Below are positions 48,301 through 58,362 of a stretch of DNA of 64,000 nt, one piece after another. The stretch is taken from NCBI GenBank assembly GCA_034638255.1, contig JAWPGT010000005.1:620001-684000 (forward strand), given 5' to 3'. Positions within the stretch are counted from its first letter, which is position 1. Every line of letters starts with the position of its first letter. The DNA is from Coprinus comatus. Its lineage: Eukaryota > Basidiomycota > Agaricomycetes > Agaricales > Agaricaceae. The position numbers and the translations under genes are program-made. The notes beneath the pieces are model-generated. The model was not told the origin of the DNA and made no database searches. It was given only the letters and a program-made list of their open reading frames with translations.

Positions 48301-50443
48301 GTCAAGACATCCCTGTATATGGCCACTTCCTCGTAGGTCCTCCTTGCCAAAGTTTGTTGGGGTATGCTTAGTATGTCGTGGTAATGATCGCAACACGACT
48401 GTCGCAGGGCGGAATACGGAATTGTCACGTTCTTGGAGTCAATGCTGGTCTGTCTGCATGGTTGTATAGAAGCATTCAAACAATTGCCATGTACCAAGTA
48501 CGGACATGCATCACATTTGAAGCATTGGTTGATACATCCCCATAATGGCTGATGACAGACAAAACACAAGGAAAGAGAGAAGAGACTGATCTGGTGAAAG
48601 TTGTGCGGACCAGCATTTAATGCTTTCAGTGTCGTTGGATCAAGGGCAGGTGTATATGCTGCAGAAAATTTGACCATGGCAATGCGCTGCACATGAGAAT
48701 CTGATGCATTGGCGTACTGAATAAGCACGCTTCCATTTGGATGATCATAACAATCGAAGTGTACCGCACACATACAATATGGACATAGTAGTCCAAAGCC
48801 ATGAATGGCTTTTCTGCAAGAATGACAATCGAATTGGCTGCTTTCGCTCCCAGAAAACCAATTATGGCGATGCCGGAATTGCCAAGGAAGAAAACGATGT
48901 TCATATGATACCTTGTAGTGACAAAACCAGTTTAATGCTGGTTGACTAACGACCACATGTCCCACTGAATGGGGCCAAAATGCGGCGAGGAGAGTCGAAG
49001 CAAATTTGCGCGCCTTTGGTGTGTGGTATGCAACGATTTGTAGAAAATCGGAATATGCATCGACTTTGTTGTCCACGATAGACCGGAGTAATCTTTGTAA
49101 GGCTCGAGTTGTTTGGTTATCACTCGCGTCTAGCGGTTGCATTTCAATGTTGTCCAAGGCACTTCCAAGAAGCGGTGGGATTATGGAAGAAAGATAATAT
49201 ACAGACATAGGCTGAGCGGGGGCATCTGTAGACTGGACGTTAAGCGTTTTGCCGGTAATTGTTGTCCATGGATTCCAGAAAGTTTGTTCTCTGTATTCTG
49301 CCCTGTCCTCAGTGGCTTCATCGACATGAATCGAAACCAGGGGATGTTTTACGGTCCCTATGATGTCGAAGCTCTTTTGTCAGGTTTCATAACGGTAACT
49401 GGAGACAGTTTTATACCTTCAACAGTACTCTGAAGGTCGTCAATGCCTTGTAACCTTTTCAGGTTCGAGAGCGAGATATTGATAATGCCCTGGTTGAAGA
49501 ATGTAATCAACCTCGGATACATTTCCTTCTGGAATGTGGAAAATGCCGGTATCAGAGCCAGGCCAATCTGGGCAACAATTTGCGGCTCGTGCGCATTTAT
49601 ATACAATAGAACTTGGGCTACATTCAGGTAAGGGTTTGTAATGCATTTGGAGGACACATGGGCCGAGGCCGAGCGGTTTGGAAGCGACAGTCCTCAGATA
49701 CCACCGAAGCAAGCACAGAGATACAAAGAGATAGTAGTTCAGAGACTAGGACTCGAGCTCTGTTATCAGGTGATGGGGAACGAGATTTCTTCCCGCTGAA
49801 GCTACTCCTCGAGCGCCTGAAGGTCGAGGAGGGTTTATTTTCATTATCGGATAAGATGTGTTCTTGAGTTGCACTGTAGTAAGGTTGGTATAAGGGTGTA
49901 ATCGAAGCAATTCGTGGCATACCCGTCATACTGAAATATATGCCAACGTTGTTCCAGAGATTTAACCAGAAGTTCCTGTAGCTGCAACATGAGGTTGAAT
50001 GTCGCATCTGTGGAATAATCCTGGTCTTCATCATCGGAATCATCATTTCCACGCCGGCCGTGATCTAGTTTACTTATTTGTTTCTTTACAGCGTCTGTCA
50101 AGTGCCATGGCTGTTTTCCTTCCTCCTGAAATGTTCCGATTACGTCTGACATGGAAGGTGGCATATTCCTATTGCGCAACTGTGCTAGAACTTGGGACAA
50201 TAGCTTGCGGGATTCATCTCGCGCCCTGTTGAAAGATGTGTTCACACAAGGTCGTGGTGGTTGTCGTTCAAGGGGTGAGATTGCTTCCTGTGTCGGGGTG
50301 GATAGACGGAATGAAAGGGTATCGGGGCCGTGACTAACAGGCGTAAATGGCGAGGTGGTATCCAGCGAGAAGCGTAGGTCTTGGGAGCGAGGTTCTACAT
50401 ATTCCGTTTCAATCCGAGGAAGACGTGTTGGACCTAAGCTCAT
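42363..50443 (-). CDS. Giant protein with tandem C1 (phorbol-ester/DAG-type) zinc modules
   Basis: A gene of about 8 kb with many introns, ATG at 50441-50443 and stop at 42363-42365. I estimate 2,300 residues; introns between about 43,770 and 46,500 were not all traced. The N-terminus is disordered and Ser/Pro-rich. A region of alpha-helical repeat character follows. Then come two Cys/His modules. The second (48605-48456) fits exactly H-x12-C-x2-C-x13-C-x2-C-x4-H-x2-C-x7-C, the C1 consensus. The first (48866-48750) starts H-x12-C-x2-C but has a shortened loop and lacks the last Cys. The remainder is helical, HEAT-like, without other motifs I recognise. C1 folds bind zinc and sometimes diacylglycerol. 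An UNC80-like relationship is a guess only. The start is 122 bp from the divergent DUF4211 gene. Confidence 0.72.
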
Positions 50444-50565
50444 GAATGATTAAGTAGTTTAGGACAAGTGATGGTAGAGCCGCCTGAGCACCACACCCAA
50501 TAAGGGAATTCCAATATAATGGCATCATCAGGCTACAACTACCACGATTCCACACACACAAGCCA

Positions 50566-52415
50566 ATGCCGAATAAGAGGAAAGTAGCTACATCCACAAA
50601 CTCACGACGGACTAAGCCACTCCGACAGACCACTCTATTCGAATCTGTTTCACCTGAGCGACAACGGCCGTCTGCTCCACAATCATCTCGTAGTCTTACT
50701 ACACCACGCAAACGAAAAAGAAAACGAGACACTGCATCCAGCGACTCTTCTGATATTAATGCTATAAAACTTGAAGCGACACCAGCCCAAAACAAAAGGG
50801 ATAATCTTTCCCAATCCCCGCTTCCTTCCAGAGACAGACGGAAACGGAAACTAGTGATAATAGAGACAGAGGGCGAAGCATCTGAAGAACATGAAGATAT
50901 CGATAGCAACTCTTCTAAAGACTCGGACTCTGGGGAAGTGATCAAACCTCGACGAAGACTGCGACGATTGGCTAGGAGCAGTTCTGATTCGGATGAGCAA
51001 CCTGTCCCCCACAGTCACATCCGGCCTCGAGGGAAATTTCAGAAGCAAGAAAACACAGTTGCAGATGATGATCTTGTTATTTCCAGCGACGAGATCGAAA
51101 AAGAGCGTATGTCAACACACTTTCCCATAACCGATGAAGCTTAAAAAAACTCATTGATGTAGGTATCATCCCGTCTCGGTTACGCGACCGTAGCAAAAAA
51201 ACCGCATTCCAGAAAAGCCTAGAGAGGCTTAAACGTGAGTAGAATTCAATGTTCTTTCTGGCCAGATACGAAACTTTTTGTTAGGGAAGAAACAAGGAAA
51301 ACCAATGTCAAGCGAAGAGTCAAGCGAAGAGAGTGACGAAGAGGAATTTGAAGAAGATACCCGACCGTTCAAAGGAGCTAGACCCGCAAGTAGCCATGGC
51401 AGTTTATTCAGCGGTGAAGATAGCGATAGCGATGGGTCGTCCAGTTTTATTGTTGAAGACGACAACCAGGATGTCAGCGCACAACTTCCAAGTCACTTCA
51501 GCATGCGATCACATGAAGACCTCTCACACCAATTTAAGATTATTTTTCAGTTTTTCGTGCACATAGCAGTTCATCCATCCGTGGACCGAGGGAAATTTAT
51601 GAAAGAACAAATGAAGAGTAGGTGTTCAATATAATCACTGATATATCTACTAACGGGATTTTAGAACAAGAGTACTTCTCTTTTCCTCTAACGGTCGCAC
51701 GGAGGAAACTTTCTGGACTTCGTGATTCATTGGTGGCTTCTTCTACATGGAGACCCAAATTCAAGCAAGCGATAGAAAAGTATCCATTACTCGAGCTAGC
51801 CGAGTTGCAGTTTGCTGTTCCTTCTTGTGATGCTTGCCATCTTGGTGGGCGCTTGTCAACCATTCAGGGCAATTTAGGAGGCATTCCATACAATAAGGAA
51901 GGTTTCATCGAAGAGGTTGGCAAGTTATCTCTGTGGCTGCATATTTTTGGCTAACGCGCAAAAAAGCTCTCAAGTGATTCTGACTCTGACTCCGACAAGT
52001 CGGACGATTCGGTTACACAATTCACAGTGGGAAGATATGGATTTCTTCAATGCCATCTGGGTAGATTTTGTGCCCGCCGCGTCAAAGTTTATCACGACTT
52101 TGTTCACTGGGAAGTGAGTTCGTAATTTATGATCTTTTTGACAATAGGAGATGTATCATAACACTCACTTAGTATCATTTATATGAATCAATCCGCTCCG
52201 AGCTGGATAAACTTGATAATGGAAACCGCGGACGTGGTTACGTTCAAGTGGGATTCAACGGCGCACAACCTCCCGACGATACAACAGATGCAGATGCTCT
52301 ATGTGAATGGCTAGATACACGTGGAGTTATTGATCGCGAATGGCAAATAATAAAGACCATGATCGAGGATGCTCATAAGCTCGAGCTGTCAGCAAAACGG
52401 GGGGATGCTGATTGA
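50566..52415 (+). CDS. DUF4211-domain nuclear protein
   Basis: Six exons (50566-51106, 51163-51234, 51285-51617, 51665-51915, 51967-52113, 52173-52415) total 1587 nt, giving 528 residues. The N-terminal third is basic with multiple K-R-K-R-K-R type nuclear localisation signals. It alternates with Ser/Asp/Glu-rich acidic patches that look like CK2 sites. The C-terminal half contains F-K-I-I-F-Q-F-F-V-H-I-A-V, R-R-K-L-S-G-L-R-D-S-L-V and C-D-A-C-H, then C-H-L-G-R-F-C, a pattern I associate with DUF4211. The Cys pairs suggest metal binding. Molecular role is not established; a chromatin-associated function is inferred from composition. TAF13 follows only 92 bp downstream on the same strand. Confidence 0.75.
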
Positions 52416-52507
52416 TAAAATGTACTTAATTACATAATATACTGTATCAACACCTTGTGTTTCAATTTCAACCAAGTTACTAACTCAGGTACTAACTCCT
52501 GCTTTTC

Positions 52508-53351
52508 ATGTCTTACACACCTTACAACACAACCCCCGGAGCACATCCACCAACGTCAACAACATATCCGTATGGCGCATATCATCCCTCTACCTATGCA
52601 CAAACACCTGGTGCATACACCTACCAAACACCAACCTACCAGACAGGCGTAACAGGTTATGGGTGGGCTTATCCATACGGGTACATGCAGCACCCTCAGA
52701 CGTTAATGCACCAACGGCCTACTTCTATGGTAACTCCTGCTCCAGTGACAGCACAGACATCCACGGCAACGACATCCACAGCACCAGCACCTCCCCCAGT
52801 TCCTCAAAGATCCACCGCAACTTTCACAACGTATACGCCGAGTTATATGCGAGATAATACTACAAACTCGATGACTGGCAGCTTCAGTGCTAGAGGATCT
52901 CGCAAGCAATCAAACTTCAAGGGCGTGTTCACGAAAGAACGTAAGTTTTAACTCGTTCTGGTATACAAGTACGCCACGTTTAACCGAGTTATTTACGCAG
53001 TAAAGAGTCTCATGTATGGATTTGGTGACGATCGGAACCCATCAAACGATACGGTGAATGTCATGGAAGAGATATTGATAGAATATATCACCGATGTGGT
53101 ACGTCCGCCTGTTTACCATGTGGGACTCATTGTGTTCACTCACCATAATCTCACTAACTTAGTGCCAACAAGCCGGCGGACCAACCAAGAAATCCCGTCT
53201 CTCCATTGATGACCTACGACGGGTTCTTTCGCGGCCAGCCGATGCGAAGAAACTGGCCAGGATGGAAGAGTTATTGTTCATGCAAGAAGATATCAAACGC
53301 GCCCGTGCCCAATTTGAGGAATCAGATATTCACAATCCAAAGGAGTTCTAA
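52508..53351 (+). CDS. TAF13: TFIID subunit TAF13 with long Pro/Thr/Tyr-rich N-terminal extension
   Basis: Three exons (52508-52940, 53001-53098, 53163-53351) total 720 nt, giving 239 residues. The C-terminal 95 residues form the histone-fold domain: S-L-M-Y-G-F-G-D-D-R-N-P, M-E-E-I-L-I-E-Y-I, L-S-I-D-D-L-R-R-V-L and M-E-E-L-L-F-M-Q-E-D-I-K-R-A-R. These match TAF13, which pairs with TAF11 within TFIID and contacts TBP. About 140 residues of low-complexity sequence precede it, with repeated Y-P-Y-G and T-Y-Q-T units. Human and yeast TAF13 are much shorter at the N-terminus or differ there. The first ATG is used since the frame is open from it and no later exon start is obvious. Confidence 0.9.
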
Positions 53352-53654
53352 TGCACACATCCTTTCATTTACATTTTTCTAGACCAACGAGACTAAAGGG
53401 TTGCACAGGCGTCATAGGACAACCCAGTAGTTCGAGCTTGGAACACCTTGTGGGTCATTAATCATTACCCACCAACCACATACAGCGACTTCTTTTTGGT
53501 ACTATCGCCGTCAAAAGATGGTTCATCATCCCCAATTCTCCTGTCTCCGCATTGCTTGCGCATTCTGATGAAACAAAGTGCCCCGTATGTATGTGATCTT
53601 TCCAGGGCAGTTTTGGTGGTGTTCTAGATACTAGTCAGAACGCAATTTTTGGAT
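53352..53654. other. Convergent intergenic region
   Basis: About 300 bp between the ends of TAF13 (+) and the RRM gene (-). No coding signal; it should contain both transcript ends. Confidence 0.5.
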
Positions 53655-54316
53655 CTACTCTTCCATGGCGGTCTCTTCTGTAGTTTCTTCTGCACCGTCT
53701 GTAGCCTGTCCAGTGCCTTTCCCCCCAACGCCTGTATGATAGTACAATTTAGTAGGAGTACATAACAAATGCCTGAAATTTCCTCACCTCCGCTTTGTGC
53801 GAGGGGTTTGACGTGCTCCTTCAGCCATTCCTCAGATTCCCAAACTATTGGCATGTCGAATGAATATAAAGATTGAAAGGATATAGAATTGACAGACCAG
53901 CTCTGTTGCCCATCGGTTGAATTGGACCTTTGACTGGCCGAGCCAGGTTGACTTTGAGAACTTTTCCCTTCAACTCATTCATGTCCATGTTGTCAATGGC
54001 ATCCTGGGCGTCTGCTGGCGACCCAAAGGTTACAAAGGCATAACCACGGTGTTTGGGTTCTGGATGGAGATGAGTTGGGGTTGTTGAATGTGCGACGGTG
54101 CTAACCATTCTGACGGTTGGGATCAACAACAGCCGATGGAATTTGGACTTCAATGATGTCCCCTGTTGGAATGAACTGCGGTGTTACTGAAAGCAAAAGA
54201 TGGGTGTTGGAAAACATACCAAAGGTGGAAAAGGTTTCGTAAATGAGTGCCTCGTCAACCTCGTCAGTCAGACCGCCGACGAAAACGGTTTTCTTGGACT
54301 TGGTACCCTCTTCCAT
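53655..54316 (-). CDS. Single-RRM RNA-binding protein related to the PPIE/Cyp33 RRM
   Basis: ATG at 54314-54316. An in-frame upstream codon is GTG, so I use this ATG. Five exons encode an RRM with RNP2 T-V-F-V-G-G-L and RNP1 R-G-Y-A-F-V-T-F. The surrounding blocks E-V-D-E-A-L-I-Y, I-E-V-Q-I-P and A-I-D-N-M-D-M-N-E-L-K-G-K-V-L-K-V-N-L-A-R-P closely resemble the N-terminal RRM of the nuclear cyclophilin PPIE. No cyclophilin domain follows. Instead there is W-E-S-E-E-W-L-K-E-H and an acidic Thr/Glu tail ending at TAG 53655-53657. It is probably a nuclear or spliceosome-associated RNA-binding protein. Confidence 0.85.
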
Positions 54317-54625
54317 GTATATGCCCGTGGCTGACACGCGATGGTGGTAGAGACGAAGATGGAAGTGGACTTCGCACGATGGACGGGCAGAGTCTATGCA
54401 CGTGGTGGGAGAATTCCTATACTCGTCCAGGCCATCTCATTCTTATCTCCTCGTCGGCAGAATTGTATAATTGTGAACTGCGAACCCTCTGCCTCTTCAG
54501 CCCATCGCGCGCCAATCTTAAGTTCTGATCTTGCTATGGTTATCTGTTCCGTTCTGTAATTCTATTTGGGAAATTAGTTCGTTTCCCATTTCTATAAATT
54601 CCTCTTGGCCTCTACTCCTTTCTTC
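54317..54625. promoter_or_regulatory. Divergent promoter
   Basis: 309 bp between the divergent RRM and kinase-like genes. No specific motif stands out and there is no coding exon. Confidence 0.45.
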
Positions 54626-55808
54626 ATGGACGACTCTGACTACGACTCTGACTCGACTGCTTCCGAGACTTCATTGGACGAAGAGGAAGTCAACAGACGT
54701 GTTCCGCTTTACTGGCCAAAATATCGCAAAACATTTTCCGCTCGTGGTTTCCGTCTTGACACTGTTCGTGACGTAAAGGCGTACTATCGTATATGTGCCC
54801 GCGAAGGACACCCGGTGCAAACACCACTGCTATTCCCTATTGATCATGAAATGGGCGAGGATGCCCTTTGTCCAGATGCGGGACTGGTGAGCCCGTATAC
54901 AATCCACACCAAGCAATGCGATGAACCCGACCCAGCCAGATAACTTGTTTCGTGGCAAACGAATACGTGATAATAAAAACATCATCGTGAAAGCCGTGCA
55001 TCGCTTGAGCTCTGAATTCGACATCATACGCTCCCTCTCACGAGGTCCTTGGCATAATGATCCAATGAACCATACAATCCGTGCGTAGTAATCTTTTTTG
55101 ACCCCTAACAAAGTGTTATTAACAGATTGATGCAGCTGTTATTGACCTATTCGAAGTTCCGATAGACAACATTGCCTTCGTTGTGATGGAAGAGTGGTCA
55201 TCACAGCTCATTGTCCCAGGTGGGCCATGTTGTCTAAGTCTGTTTTTAGCAGCATTGCGTCAATGTATCGAGGTCAGCCAAGCTTCTTTGCCCAGTTGAA
55301 AGTTGACATCTGGATAGAGATCACCCGCAGCACGTTGTATTCATGCACAAATTGAATATGGCTCATCTGGACATTTCCCTGCGGAATTTGTTGACAAACT
55401 TCAAAGGCCGATATGCATATATAGACTTTGAGATGGCACGTAGATTCGGCAACGACCCGAGTCCTCGAGTAAAATACCATCGAGGTACGGAAATTCCTCC
55501 AGAATGTGTCGAAGGGTCAATGGTAGATCCCTTCAAGGTTGACGTATGGGCTCTTGGTGTTCTTGTTCTACGAGCGTGCAAGGTAAATTTCGCTGAAGCC
55601 CTTAAAGTTATGTATTCTGACAACAAAGTTTTTACTGTAGATGACTGGTTACAATATTCCCAGATTGTTAATTCTTGTCAGAAGCATGTTGAGCGAACTT
55701 CCTCAGCAAAGACCGTCCAGTCTAGCTGTTCTTCGCGCATTTGATACGCTTGTCCCTCAGATTGGAGCAGAATGGACACAATCACAACCGGCAGACGTTA
55801 AATCATGA
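54626..55808 (+). CDS. Protein-kinase-like protein, lineage-expanded basidiomycete type
   Basis: Five exons (54626-54886, 54936-55080, 55136-55272, 55331-55582, 55641-55808) total 963 nt, giving 320 residues. After an acidic N-terminus there is a degenerate kinase fold. I-I-V-K-A-V supplies the candidate ATP-binding Lys, H-L-D-I-S-L-R-N-L-L is the catalytic loop (HLD for HRD, with Asp and Asn kept), and I-D-F-E-M-A replaces DFG with DFE. I-P-P-E stands in for APE. A recognisable glycine-rich loop is missing. The last exon, after skipping a tempting read-through, ends with L-P-Q-Q-R-P-S-S-L-A-V-L-R-A-F as in other kinases' final helix. Large families of such small kinases are known in mushroom genomes. 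Activity is uncertain. Confidence 0.8.
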
Positions 55809-55864
55809 TATCCCTATAATATACAGATGGAGTAATACAGTAGTAATGAAAGTACACATGTCGT

Positions 55865-57112
55865 CTACGAACCAGTATCCGTATTTTCTGTCGTATTATC
55901 TAATTTCTGTCGTTTCCGTGCCAAGTAACGTTCGCGAGCACTGAGCACATCCGTCTCATTATTCCTCTTTGTAACGACACGACGGAGTTTCTCTTCTTCC
56001 GTTCTTTTCCTCTCTTCCTCGACTCGTTTTTTCTCCGCCTCCATCTGCTGCACAACTTCACGTCTTCTTCTCTCGTTTATTTCCCGCCTACTCGCCGCCG
56101 TACCAGTAGCGGTATGTGTTTCAACTGGCTTCTCCGAATCGGATTTGGTGTTCTGGACTTGCTTTCCTAGTCGGCGTGTGTTTGGCAAAGATAGATTTAG
56201 GCCGGCACTAAGTAAATCACGCTTGTCGACAATCTGGCCGTCATCATTAACTTCCACATCCTTGCCTTGCTCTCGCGCGACCTTCGCAAGTTCTAAATCT
56301 GACACCGGTGTAAAGTCGGGAGGTTTGGTGATGGTCAAATTGGGTACTGGTCCTTGCGGTCCAATGATGGGCTTCTGTTGTGTAGCTGCCACAGTTACTT
56401 CATGTTGTTGCTCGGATTCTTCCAATAGCTTTCGGTAAAAATGGGCCATTCCCGTAGATGAACCACCTTGCTTCTTCTGTAGCTCTGTAAAAGTTGGTGA
56501 ATCATGCTGGCATATGTGGTATAGCCGAAATATACACACCTTCTCTTCTCTTCTCTTCTTCCTCAGCCTTCCGAACCTCCTCCATTTGGTCTTTATAGGC
56601 TTGTGTGACAAAGGCCTCCTTGTCTTTGAATTCGTCCCCTTCCAGTTCTCGCTCACGTTGCATCATCTTTTCTTCTGCACGTAGGTGATCGAGCTTTCGC
56701 GTGGCTGCTGCATTTAGCAAGCCATGAATGTATTTTGGCTGTGATAAAGAATGAGCGTGGTTTGTCTAGCTGAACTAACGAAAGCACATACCTTGCGCTC
56801 CTTGGTCTCTTGCTCTTTAGCCATTTTTGCCTTTAGCTTGGCCTCTTGCATTTTGTCCCATACTTCATCATACTCATAAACTGTTTCATCTACTTGTTTC
56901 TCAGCCTCCATTTTCTTTTGCATAGATTTGGATGCACGGAGGTTTTGTGCCAGTATAGCTTTGTTTGCAGAGGTTCTCCCATCCGAAGAAAGCAGAGACG
57001 TTGGGGTATCATTTGTGTCGTCATCATCGCCAGAGCCGAAGACTGCAGGACGAGTGAGGGTTGGTGGAGGGGCCGCAGCCTTTGGTTTGTTGAGTGAGAT
57101 GGAGAGCTTCAT
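55865..57112 (-). CDS. Nuclear speckle splicing regulator NSRP1/CCDC55 homolog
   Basis: Three exons (57112 to about 56791, then a middle exon, then about 56490 to 55865). The N-terminus K-L-S-I-S-L-N-K-P is followed by P-A-V-F-G-S-G-D-D-D-D, then D-E-T-V-Y-E-Y-D-E-V-W-D, K-P-K-Y-I-H-G-L-L, E-F-K-D-K-E-A-F-V-T-Q-A-Y and F-Y-R-K-L-L-E-E-S. This order is diagnostic of the NSRP1 (CCDC55, DUF2040) family. The C-terminal half is highly charged with coiled-coil heptads rich in Glu/Arg. In animals the protein binds RNA and modulates alternative splicing. The intron after K-E-R-K and the one splitting the Glu before L-Q-K-K-Q are both in phase. The start lies 62 bp from divergent MTR3. Confidence 0.9.
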
Positions 57113-57174
57113 CAGCGAATGGGTGTAACACCGAAATAGGTAATTCTCATCATCTTCCTTCTCTTCTCACATTC

Positions 57175-58215
57175 ATGGCTCTCTCCAACTTTGACCGAAG
57201 ACGCGTAAACGGCCCAGAGGACAGTTACCCACCCACGTTTGCACTAGAGGAGGATGACAAGGCTGCTTGGACATTGGGTCAGCCCAGGAAAAATAGAACA
57301 CTGTTAGATATCCGGCCCATTTGTGTGTACCTGAGCCGTTTGTGATCTAGGACTGTATACCAATTTTGTCTCCAGTTCTGCAGCCTGGCTTGATTAGCCA
57401 AGCAAATGGTTCTGCATATATAGAGACAGAGAAAACAAAAATTGCCTGCGCCATGTCAGTCTCTCGAAGAAGCAAGCGCCTGGTATATCTCACATTCTGT
57501 CCACAGTTATGGCCCACGGCAGTCAAAAAATACGGCATACAACGAAAAGGGAAGACTAAATGTTGAGGTGAAATTTGCCCCATTTTCATGTCGGAGGCGA
57601 AGGCAACCCCTTAGAGTGAGCCTGTCTTAGGGTTTCCGTGCTCGACTATCGTGAGCTTATGACCCAGTGTAGGATGCCGAAGATAAGTCAATAGCAATGG
57701 CTGTTCATCAAGCCATCGTACCCGCAGTGAGGCTGGAATTATTGCCCAAATCCACCATCGATGTTTTCATCACGGTGATTGAGACTGATGGAATCGAAGG
57801 TGTTATTGCATCTGCCTCTGTTGCCGCAAGTGCTGCCTTAGCAGATGCTGGTATTGAAATTCTGGGGTTAGTGGTTTCTTGTTCTGCGGTAAGTACTGCC
57901 AGTCTTTTCCTACCGTTGTGATGACTGATCTTTGTAGTCACTCATTGGGAAGGAGATTTGGCTAGACCCAACCGAAGACGAAGCTACTGTATCGGAAGGC
58001 ACTGTTATTCTATCCTGTATTCCAGCCCTTGGGACGATCACTAGTGTCTGGCAGAATGGTCGAATACTGCCACAGGATGTATTACTCGTACGTCGATTGA
58101 CCACGTCCACAAACCTGAACTAAGGCAGTAATAGGCTATGGAAACATGTCAGACTAGGTGCACAGATATACATGTAATTGTAGCTCAGGCCCTGAAAGAG
58201 TATTCAGATCAGTAG
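57175..58215 (+). CDS. MTR3: Exosome core subunit MTR3 (RNase PH-like)
   Basis: Six exons (57175-57322, 57376-57454, 57507-57615, 57673-57888, 57938-58087, 58135-58215) total 783 nt, giving 260 residues. The RNase PH fold shows D-I-R-P-I, G-L-I-S-Q-A-N-G-S-A-Y-I-E, a block around I-Y-G-P-R-Q-S-K, L-N-V-E-V-K-F-A-P-F and the helical A-S-V-A-A-S-A-A-L-A-D-A-G-I. These resemble Mtr3/EXOSC6, one of six catalytically silent PH-like subunits that form the ring of the nuclear and cytoplasmic RNA exosome. RRP46 is the main alternative, but the opening segment favours Mtr3. Donor choice in exon 1 (T-phase at 57322) was fixed by total length divisibility. Confidence 0.87.
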
Positions 58216-58362
58216 ATTAATTGATGTGGGATGTCAATCACAAGATGTTTGCGCAAGGGCAAGATACCAAACAACTGTCATTCTTCCAGCCAATCAGGTG
58301 CTGGCTTCATTTACTTAGTATTCCTGTTGTAATCCTTAGACGGACTTCTCGTTTCAACTTCC

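Noticed and set aside
55363..55744. Read-through of the kinase-like frame to the stop near 55744
   Set aside because: Splicing at 55583-55640 gives a conserved kinase C-terminus and a total length divisible by three, whereas read-through gives an unrelated Ser/Cys-rich tail.
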